Below, piece by piece: positions 9,286-15,667 of a stretch of DNA of 64,000 bases. The position numbers were made by a program, and so were the translations under genes. Origin of the DNA: Micromonospora lupini str. Lupac 08. GTDB taxonomy: Bacteria > Actinomycetota > Actinomycetes > Mycobacteriales > Micromonosporaceae. The stretch lies in the NCBI RefSeq assembly GCF_000297395.2, contig NZ_HF570108.1:2201715-2265714 (forward strand). Reading direction: 5' to 3'. The first letter of the stretch is position 1; each line of letters opens with the position of its first letter. A model generated the notes under the pieces. It worked only from the letters and a program-made list of their open reading frames with translations. It was not told where the DNA came from and did no database searches.

Positions 9286-10335
9286 ATGTCCGTGCTGTCC
9301 GAGCTGCGCCACCCGATCGTCGCCGCCCCGATGGCCGGTGGTCCGTCCACCCCGGCCCTCGCGTCGGCCGTCTCCGCCGTCGGCGGGCTGGGCTTCCTGG
9401 CCGCCGGCATGATCGACACCGCGCGGCTGGCCGCCGACATCGCCGAGGTGCGCGCCCGTACCGACCGACCGTTCGGGGTCAACGTCTTCCTGCCCGGCGA
9501 CGGCACCGTCGACGAGGCCGCCATCGGGGCGTACGCGCAGCGACTCGCCCCGCAGGCCGACCGCCTCGGCGTGCGGTTGGGCGAGCCGCTGGGCGGCGAC
9601 GACGCGTACCCGGAGAAGCTGGCCGCGCTTCTCGCGGACCCGGTCCCGGTGGTGTCCTTCGCGTTCGGGCTGCCCGACCGGGCCGTGGTGGCCGCCCTGC
9701 GGGAGCGCGGCACCGAGGTCTGGGCCACGGTCACCGGCCCGGCCGGTGCCACGGCCGCCGCCGAGCTGGGTGTGGACGCCGTCGTGGTGCAGGGCACCGA
9801 GGCGGGTGGGCACCGGGGCGGGGTCCCGGACGACGACGACTACGCGCTGTTGCCGCTGCTCCGGTTGGCCGCCGCGCGGTGTGACCGGCCGTTGGTGGCC
9901 GCCGGTGGCATCGCCGACGGCCCCGCCCTGGCGGCAGCGCTGACCGCCGGGGCGCAGGCCGCCCAACTCGGCACCATGTTCCTGCGCTGCCCGGAGGCGG
10001 GCAGCTCACCCCTGCACCGGGCGGCGGTGGCCAGTGCCGCGCCGACGGCGTTGACCCGGGCGTTCACCGGCAAGCGGGCCCGTGGCGTGGTCAACGACTT
10101 CCTGCGCGCCCATGACGCGGCGGCGCCGGCCGGCTACCCGCAGGTGCTGCACCTGACCCGCCCGCTGCTCGCCGCCGCCCGGCGCGACGGCGACGCCTCG
10201 GTGGCCAATCTGTGGGCCGGGCAGGCGCACAGCCTCGCCCGGGACGTGCCGGCGGCCGAGCTGGTCGTCGAGGTCAGCGCCGACGCCCGGGTCGCGCTGG
10301 CGGCGGCGGCGCAGCGGGCGACCCGCTGGGGCTGA
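9286..10335 (+). CDS. Nitronate monooxygenase family protein
   Basis: The 349-aa product is a TIM-barrel flavoprotein of the nitronate monooxygenase (2-nitropropane dioxygenase) family. These enzymes use FMN to oxidise alkyl nitronates such as propionate 3-nitronate to the aldehyde or keto acid plus nitrite. The N-terminus 'LRHPIVAAPMAGG' and the central 'QGTEAGGH' segment (residues 169-176) are family hallmarks. 'AAGGIADG' and 'AQLGTMFL' form the phosphate-binding strands. ATG 9286 is preferred because an AGGAT stretch lies 6-7 nt upstream; GTG 9268 would add six residues. It appears monocistronic. The exact substrate cannot be told from sequence. Confidence 0.9.
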   Translation: MSVLSELRHPIVAAPMAGGPSTPALASAVSAVGGLGFLAAGMIDTARLAADIAEVRARTDRPFGVNVFLPGDGTVDEAAIGAYAQRLAPQADRLGVRLGEPLGGDDAYPEKLAALLADPVPVVSFAFGLPDRAVVAALRERGTEVWATVTGPAGATAAAELGVDAVVVQGTEAGGHRGGVPDDDDYALLPLLRLAAARCDRPLVAAGGIADGPALAAALTAGAQAAQLGTMFLRCPEAGSSPLHRAAVASAAPTALTRAFTGKRARGVVNDFLRAHDAAAPAGYPQVLHLTRPLLAAARRDGDASVANLWAGQAHSLARDVPAAELVVEVSADARVALAAAAQRATRWG

Positions 10336-10394
10336 CCAGGCCACCGGTCGTCGGTTCGGGCGGGCGGGCGGAACGGGCCGGACGAGGAACCCGT

Positions 10395-10409
10395 TAGAGT
10401 CTCGCCGTG
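10395..10409 (+). promoter_or_regulatory. Leaderless-type -10 element (TAGAGT) before GTG 10407
   Basis: TAGAGT at 10395-10400 is followed by a 6-nt spacer CTCGCC and the GTG start. This spacing would put the transcription start at or next to the start codon. No Shine-Dalgarno sequence is present. The 15 bases from TAGAGT through GTG are identical to those at 22813-22827. Confidence 0.65.
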
Positions 10410-11504
10410 ATCGAGATCGGCGCGCACGTCGACCTGTCCCACCCGCCCGACCGGGTCTGGCTCGCACTGACGGATCGGGAGCTGCTCGGCCGCTGGTTCG
10501 CCGAGGCGGACATGGTGGAGGGTGTGCCGGACCGGCTGGTGCTGCACACGGCCGGCCTGCCCGGCTTCGACGCCGACGTCGAGGTCGAGGTGACCGAGCG
10601 GTGGGTGCCGGAGCTGCTGGTGCTGCGCTGCGACGAGGCCGGTCGGCTCACCGAGCTGACCTGCGCGGTCACCGCCACCAAGCAGGGCAGCCGGTTGACC
10701 GTGCGGGAGGTCCCGACGCACGGCTCCTGGTCCGAGGAGCAGCACGATCCACGCGAGCAGCAGCTCCGGCAGGCGCTGACCGTGCGCCTGCCGGCCATTC
10801 TCGACTGGCTCGCGTTCCAGCAGGTCGACCTGCGGCGCGGCGAGGTCGGGATGACGACCGAGCTGCCGGTGCTCGGCGCGGCCGGCCCGGCGCGGGCCCG
10901 CCGTCGCCGACGTGCGGCGGTCGCGGGACTGGCCGGGGTCGTGCTCGCGGCGGGGCTGGTGGCGTGGCTGACGCTGCCCGGCGAGCAGGGCCCCTCCGCC
11001 GCCGCGCCGAGTGGGTCCCCGACGCCGACGACACCGTCGCCGAGCATGGCGGCGGCCGCGCCGACCGCGCAACCGAAGGCGACCCCGTCGGCGCGACCGA
11101 CGCGCAGCCCCACGCCGACCACCAGCGTCCGTCCGAGCCGCACCCCGTCCGCGAAGCCGTCGCGTACGTCCACGGCGGCGCCGCCACCCCCACCGCCGCT
11201 GGTGGCGCGCTACGACACCGACTCCAGCCGGCTGTTCGGCTACACGGGGGAGGTGGTGGTCGACAACCCGGGCCCCGCGCCCGCCGAGCAGTGGGTAGTG
11301 GTGGTGACCCTCGCGGAGGGCAGCAGCGTCGACGACGTCGAGGGAGCGGACTGGCGACAGGACGGACAGTCCATCACCTTCAGCGGCCTGGCGGTGCCGG
11401 CCGGCGGTACGCGGACGATCCGGTTCGACGTCCGCGACAGCCGGCCGAAGGCCCGGGAGCCGGAGGGTTGCACGGTGGGCGGCAACCCGTGCGCAGGGCT
11501 CTGA
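10407..11504 (+). CDS. SRPBCC domain - membrane helix - CBM2-like domain fusion protein
   Basis: The 365-aa protein has three parts. Residues 1-145 form an SRPBCC/AHSA1-like domain (pattern 'HPPDRVWLALTDRELLGRWF'). Arg-rich residues 163-169 precede a membrane helix at about 170-190. A Pro/Thr/Ser linker (195-265) leads to a C-terminal beta-sandwich (266-365) that resembles carbohydrate-binding module family 2, with conserved Trp/Gly spacing and two Cys near the end (355, 362). The Arg-rich stretch before the helix predicts that the SRPBCC part is inside and the CBM-like part outside. That would link a cytosolic small-molecule-binding fold with a surface glycan-binding fold. The GTG start sits 6 nt after a TAGAGT box, so it is probably leaderless. 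I know of no described function for this architecture. Confidence 0.8.
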   Translation: MIEIGAHVDLSHPPDRVWLALTDRELLGRWFAEADMVEGVPDRLVLHTAGLPGFDADVEVEVTERWVPELLVLRCDEAGRLTELTCAVTATKQGSRLTVREVPTHGSWSEEQHDPREQQLRQALTVRLPAILDWLAFQQVDLRRGEVGMTTELPVLGAAGPARARRRRRAAVAGLAGVVLAAGLVAWLTLPGEQGPSAAAPSGSPTPTTPSPSMAAAAPTAQPKATPSARPTRSPTPTTSVRPSRTPSAKPSRTSTAAPPPPPPLVARYDTDSSRLFGYTGEVVVDNPGPAPAEQWVVVVTLAEGSSVDDVEGADWRQDGQSITFSGLAVPAGGTRTIRFDVRDSRPKAREPEGCTVGGNPCAGL

Positions 11505-11505
11505 C

Positions 11506-11518
11506 TAGGCTTCTCGGC
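11506..11518 (+). promoter_or_regulatory. Leaderless-type -10 element (TAGGCT) before ATG 11519
   Basis: TAGGCT at 11506-11511 starts 2 nt after the previous stop codon, and a 7-nt spacer leads to ATG 11519. There is no Shine-Dalgarno sequence. It suggests an independent leaderless transcript rather than readthrough from the SRPBCC gene. Confidence 0.6.
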
Positions 11519-12151
11519 ATGGCACTGCTGCACCGGGCGACGCTGCGCCCCACCAAGCTCGAACTGCTGACGACCTGGCTGCCCGGCCGACCCTGGTGGC
11601 AGGGGCCGGCCGACGTCGAGGTGGTGAGCCGGGGCGCGTACCGCTTCGACGACCCGACCGGCGAGGTCGGCATCGAGACCATCCTGGTCACCGCCGCCGA
11701 CGGGCCGGTCCACCAGGTGCCGCTCACCTACCGCGCCGCGCCCCTCGCCGACGCCGACGAGTGGCTGATCGGCACGACCGAACACTCGGCACTCGGCCGC
11801 CGCTGGGTGTACGACGCCTGCGCCGACCCGGTGTACGCGACGGCGCTGACCCACGCCATCCTGGCCGGCCCTGGTCAGGCCGAGCAGTACTTCGAGGTCG
11901 ACGGCCGGCGCGAGGTGCGACCGCCGACGATGACGATCGACGTCAGCGGCGACGGCGGGGCCGTGCCGGCGATCGGTGCCGTCCGGGAGGTCGTCGACGA
12001 GGTCGACACGGTCATCGTCACCGACGCGGTGGAACTGGTCGTGGTCCGCCGGCCGGACGCCGGGGCGGCCGGGGCCCGGGGCGCGATCCTGAGCGGCGCC
12101 TGGGACGGGCAGCCGACGCCCCTGCCGCTGGCGTACGCCCGGAGGCTCTGA
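11519..12151 (+). CDS. Maltokinase N-terminal cap-like domain protein
   Basis: The 210-aa protein begins 'MALLHRATLRPTKLELL' and contains 'LGRRWVYDACADPVYATAL', features I associate with the stand-alone maltokinase N-terminal cap-like family, often annotated as a glucan-branching-related protein. In full maltokinases (Mak1) the cap precedes the kinase domain that makes maltose-1-phosphate. Here the kinase domain is absent, so the protein cannot be a kinase and may bind a ligand or partner. It has no signal peptide. The start is fixed by a TAGGCT box 7 nt upstream. A bidirectional hairpin separates it from the convergent glycoside hydrolase gene. Confidence 0.75.
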   Translation: MALLHRATLRPTKLELLTTWLPGRPWWQGPADVEVVSRGAYRFDDPTGEVGIETILVTAADGPVHQVPLTYRAAPLADADEWLIGTTEHSALGRRWVYDACADPVYATALTHAILAGPGQAEQYFEVDGRREVRPPTMTIDVSGDGGAVPAIGAVREVVDEVDTVIVTDAVELVVVRRPDAGAAGARGAILSGAWDGQPTPLPLAYARRL

Positions 12152-12154
12152 CGA

Positions 12155-12188
12155 CGGTGGGCGGCCCGATCGTCCGGGCCGCCCACCG
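12155..12188. terminator. Bidirectional 14-bp-arm hairpin
   Basis: 12155-12168 and 12175-12188 are exact reverse complements around a 6-nt loop. It lies between two convergent stop codons (12151 and 12192) and can serve both strands. Confidence 0.85.
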
Positions 12189-12191
12189 CGT

Positions 12192-14228
12192 TCACCACTG
12201 GGCCGGAGGCGGTGGCGGTGCCACCGGCGGTCGGTCGTCGCAGGTGATGGTGTTGGGCAGCAGCCACGGGGCGAGCCAGCCACCGTCGTTGCCGCCCAGG
12301 TCGGTCACCGTGAACTCGGACCCGGCCGGGGTGAAGTGGAACGATCCGCAGTTGTTGACGCCTACCGCTCCCACGTTGCGGGCGTCCACGTTTGCGAACG
12401 AGGCCGACCCGGCGGAGCGGGCGCTGAGCACCGAGGTGCCGGTGCCGTCGACCCGGACGTCGCGGAAGCGTACGTTGGTGATCGAGTAGAGGTCCTTCAC
12501 CGGCCAGTCGCTGACCAGCATGATCGCGTTGTAGGTGCTGTCCAGGTACGCGTCGCCGGTCACCTCGACGAACGCGTCGATGCTGCGGTCCAGCGCGAAC
12601 ATCCAGATGGCGCCGAGCCCGATGTTCCAGTTCAGCTCGTACGTGCCGGCGCGGGCGGTGGTGTTGTTGGTGAACCGCAGGTGCCCGGCGAACGGCTCCG
12701 CGCCGAAGCGGGCGCCGGCGTGCAGACCGCTGCCCTCGCGGACCGGGTCGGCGACGAGGTTGTGCGAGACGGTGGTGTCGGTGCCGCCGTAGATGGCGAT
12801 GCCGTTGGCCAGGGTCGGCGACTGCACGGTGTTGTGGTCGAACGTGTTGCGCGCGTCGGCGGTCTTCTCCGACCACATCGCCAGGCCGTCGTCACCGGTG
12901 TTGCGGACGAAGGTGTGCGCCACGAGGGAGTCGGTCACGCCGGTGTGGAAGTTGAGCGCGTCCGCGATCTGGTCGACGACCATGGTGTTGGTGACCCGGA
13001 CGTTGCGCATCGGCCCGTCGAACCACAGGCCCGCCTTGGTGTGCCGCAGGTGCAGCCCGTCGATGGTGGAGTCGGTCATCGCCCCGCCGACCGCGTTGAC
13101 CTGGTCGGTGTCGATGCGCTCCCGCACGTCGCCCTCGATGGCGAAGCCGGAGAGGTGCACGTTACGGCTGCCACCGTCGGCGGCGTCGCGGCCGTAGAAG
13201 CCGACGCCCGTGTGCACCGAGCCGTCCGGCGCGGGTGTCGGCAGGGCGACCTCGCGGCCCTTGAAGGTCGTGTACCAGTTGCCGGCGCCCTCGATGGTCA
13301 CGTCGTCGACGATGATGTGCCTGTTGACCTGGTAGGTGCCCGGCGGCACGTAGACCTTCAGATGGGTACGCCGAGCGAAGGCGATGGCCCGGTCCAGGGC
13401 GTCGGCCGAGTCCCGCCGGCCGGTGGGGTCGGCGCCGAACGCCAGCACGTTCGCCGCGAGCAGCCGCACGCGCGGCGGTGCGACCAGTTCGGAGTCGAGC
13501 AGGTCGATGACCGTCCACGCGGCGGCGCTGCCGGCCGGCGCGGTGAGCCGGATCTTGTCGCCGGCCCGGTAGGTGCGCCCGAGCAGCAGCCGCTGCTCGT
13601 CGTAGAAGTGGGTGGGCCGGAACGGCTTGTCGATGCTCGGGGACGGAGTGGTGGCCGACGGCACGCACTGGCACTCGGTGATCCACCAGTCCGGGTGCAG
13701 CAGCCCGGCCTGCGGGTCGTTGGTGAACGGGTACTGGTTGTAGAGCCACGAGTACTGCGAGGTGAGCGTCATGGTGCGGAGGTGCTTGCCGTTGACGGCC
13801 ACCCGCAGCGGCGCGGTGATCCCGCCGCCGGTGGGCGCGTCCGGGATGCTGTACCGCACGGTGATCCCGTTGGCCGCGCTGGGCAGGACGAATTCGACGT
13901 ACTCGCCGGGGGTGAGCCGGACGGCCCGGCGGCCGGACGCCTCGGCGGGCAGCGTGTAGGCGGTCCGGTCGGGGCCGATGACCTCGCCGGTGGTCCGGGC
14001 GTTCTCGGCCTCCTGTTCGAGGAAGTCGACGTCGGCGCCGCGCCCGGCGACAAGCGCCGGGTCGAGGGCGGCGCGGGTGACCACCGGCCGCGCGGCGTCG
14101 GACACGGACGGGCCGGCGACGGCGACGGCGGGCGCGGCGGCCAGCACGGCGAGGCCGGTCGCGAGCGCGAGCGCCGCTGTGGCCGGCCGGCCCGGGCGTC
14201 CCCGTGGCGGCAGAATGCTGCGAAACAT
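12192..14228 (-). CDS. Secreted right-handed beta-helix glycoside hydrolase (GH87 / mycodextranase-like)
   Basis: The 678-aa protein starts with a twin-Arg-poor Sec signal peptide (about residues 1-38: basic n-region, Ala/Leu core, AVAVAG end). An N-terminal carbohydrate-binding-like beta-sandwich follows ('EQEAENARTTG', 'GEYVEFVLPS'). Then comes a 'FGADPTGRRDSADALDRAIAFA' pectate-lyase-superfamily entry strand and a long right-handed parallel beta-helix rich in Asn and Asp. The layout resembles GH87 alpha-1,3-glucanases/mycodextranases, which cut fungal alpha-glucans. The proline-rich tail (VAPPPPPAQW) may be a truncated linker. AGGAGG lies 7 nt before ATG 14228. The family is likely; linkage specificity is inferred only. 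Confidence 0.75.
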   Translation of the reverse strand: MFRSILPPRGRPGRPATAALALATGLAVLAAAPAVAVAGPSVSDAARPVVTRAALDPALVAGRGADVDFLEQEAENARTTGEVIGPDRTAYTLPAEASGRRAVRLTPGEYVEFVLPSAANGITVRYSIPDAPTGGGITAPLRVAVNGKHLRTMTLTSQYSWLYNQYPFTNDPQAGLLHPDWWITECQCVPSATTPSPSIDKPFRPTHFYDEQRLLLGRTYRAGDKIRLTAPAGSAAAWTVIDLLDSELVAPPRVRLLAANVLAFGADPTGRRDSADALDRAIAFARRTHLKVYVPPGTYQVNRHIIVDDVTIEGAGNWYTTFKGREVALPTPAPDGSVHTGVGFYGRDAADGGSRNVHLSGFAIEGDVRERIDTDQVNAVGGAMTDSTIDGLHLRHTKAGLWFDGPMRNVRVTNTMVVDQIADALNFHTGVTDSLVAHTFVRNTGDDGLAMWSEKTADARNTFDHNTVQSPTLANGIAIYGGTDTTVSHNLVADPVREGSGLHAGARFGAEPFAGHLRFTNNTTARAGTYELNWNIGLGAIWMFALDRSIDAFVEVTGDAYLDSTYNAIMLVSDWPVKDLYSITNVRFRDVRVDGTGTSVLSARSAGSASFANVDARNVGAVGVNNCGSFHFTPAGSEFTVTDLGGNDGGWLAPWLLPNTITCDDRPPVAPPPPPAQW

Positions 14229-14436
14229 CGGTGATCCTCCTGGGTGGATGGTGGTGGAGGTCCGCCCGGCGTTCCCCCGGACGCCCGACATTGATCGTCA
14301 TGATGCAGCACCGAACAGTGCACTGCAAGACGACAATTGAATATTGAAAAGAGTCGACTAGCAGGCCGCAAGAAATGGACGATCGACGAGTTGAGGTGTC
14401 GCGCGTCGCCTGCGCCCCGACGGCCCACGCCCGGCG
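14229..14436. promoter_or_regulatory. Divergent control region with CAGTGCACTG palindrome
   Basis: The region separates the leftward glycoside hydrolase gene from the rightward NYN gene. It contains an unusually AT-rich block (14326-14365) and a perfect 10-bp palindrome CAGTGCACTG at 14316-14325, about 90 nt upstream of the hydrolase ATG. This is a plausible operator for sugar-responsive control of the secreted enzyme. No regulator gene for it is adjacent. Confidence 0.4.
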
Positions 14437-14449
14437 TACGCTGGGCCGC
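14437..14449 (+). promoter_or_regulatory. Leaderless-type -10 element (TACGCT) before GTG 14450
   Basis: TACGCT at 14437-14442 and a 7-nt spacer precede GTG 14450. There is no Shine-Dalgarno sequence. It decides the start of the NYN gene against the longer open frame from 14375. Confidence 0.6.
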
Positions 14450-15556
14450 GTGGATCAAGAAGACCGGATCGCCCTTTTCCTCGACTACGAGAACCTGGCG
14501 TTGGGAGCCCGCGACCACCGTGGCGGCGCGGCCTTCGACTTCCGGCCGATCGCCGACGCGCTGGCCGAGCGGGGGCGGGTCGTGGTGCGCCGGGCGTACG
14601 CCGACTGGTCGTACTTCGACGAGGACCGCCGGATGCTCACCCGGTCCCACGTCGAGCTCATCGAGATCCCCCAGCGCATGGGCGCGTCCCGCAAGAACGC
14701 CGCCGACATCAAGATGGCAGTGGACGCCATCGAGCTGGCGTTCGAGCGCGACTACATCTCCACCTTCGTCATCTGCAGCGGCGACAGCGACTTCACCCCT
14801 CTGGTCCACAAGCTCCGCGAGCTGAACAAGCGGGTCATCGGTGTCGGCGTCGAGGGGTCCACCTCGGCGCTGCTGCCCCCGGCGTGCGACGAGTTCCTCT
14901 ACTACGACCGGCTGGAGGGCGTGGACATCCCGCCGCCGCGCGGTCGGCGCGCTCGTCCCACCGCCCGCCAGGCCGGCCCGGACCAGCGCCCGCCCGAGCC
15001 GGAGCGGGAGCACGAGCCCGAGCCCGAGCCGGAGGTGGACCGCCGGCCGGCGGGGGAGGAGCCCGGCCGCGACGTCGACGCGCTCGCCGTGCAGGTCGCC
15101 CAGACGGTGGCCGGGTTGCAGGGCAGCGCCAACGGTGAGGTCACCGCCTCCCGGCTCAAGCGCACCCTCTTGCGCAAGGACCCGACGTTCAGCGAGTCCG
15201 ACTACGGCTTCCGCACCTTCGGCGAGTTGCTGCGCCACCTCGGTGAGCGCAACGTGATCGAGCTGGCCGAGGGGCCCGCGAAGGGCGACCCCGAGGTGTC
15301 CCTGCCCGAGCACGGCGACCGGGAGGTGGCGTTCGGCCTGCTCCGGGGCGTCGTCGCGGACCTGGGCAGCAGCGGCAACCCGGTGGCGTTGTCCGGGCTG
15401 AAGAACCAGGTGCGCCGGGCCCGTCCCGACTTCAGCGAGAAGAAGCTCGGCTACCGCAGCTTCCTCCAGTTCTGCAAGGCCGCCGCCACCGCCGGCGTAC
15501 TCGACCTGCGATGGAGCCCCGAGGCCGACGACTACCTGCTCACCACCGCGGGGTGA
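14450..15556 (+). CDS. NYN-domain ribonuclease with two OST-HTH/LOTUS domains
   Basis: The 368-aa protein opens with a PIN-like NYN nuclease domain (about 1-155). Acidic metal-binding positions are visible in FLDYEN (10-15), the 'ADIKMAVDA' helix and 'CSGDSDFTPL'. A charged Pro/Glu linker follows. Two OST-HTH/LOTUS modules come next (about 205-275 and 295-365), each with the 'SESDYGFRTFGELL' or 'SEKKLGYRSFLQFC' pattern. NYN enzymes cleave RNA; LOTUS domains bind RNA, including G-rich RNA in eukaryotes. It is predicted to be cytosolic and involved in RNA turnover, with unknown targets. The start is set by a leaderless-type promoter. It appears monocistronic. Confidence 0.9.
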   Translation: MDQEDRIALFLDYENLALGARDHRGGAAFDFRPIADALAERGRVVVRRAYADWSYFDEDRRMLTRSHVELIEIPQRMGASRKNAADIKMAVDAIELAFERDYISTFVICSGDSDFTPLVHKLRELNKRVIGVGVEGSTSALLPPACDEFLYYDRLEGVDIPPPRGRRARPTARQAGPDQRPPEPEREHEPEPEPEVDRRPAGEEPGRDVDALAVQVAQTVAGLQGSANGEVTASRLKRTLLRKDPTFSESDYGFRTFGELLRHLGERNVIELAEGPAKGDPEVSLPEHGDREVAFGLLRGVVADLGSSGNPVALSGLKNQVRRARPDFSEKKLGYRSFLQFCKAAATAGVLDLRWSPEADDYLLTTAG

Positions 15557-15667
15557 ACGCCGCAGCCCGGTAGCCCGGGCCAGCCATCGACCGCCGTCGA
15601 GCGGAAGTGTCGGGACTGCCCATAGGGTGGACGGCAGGGCTGCCCCGAGGGCGAGGTGAGGGTCGGC

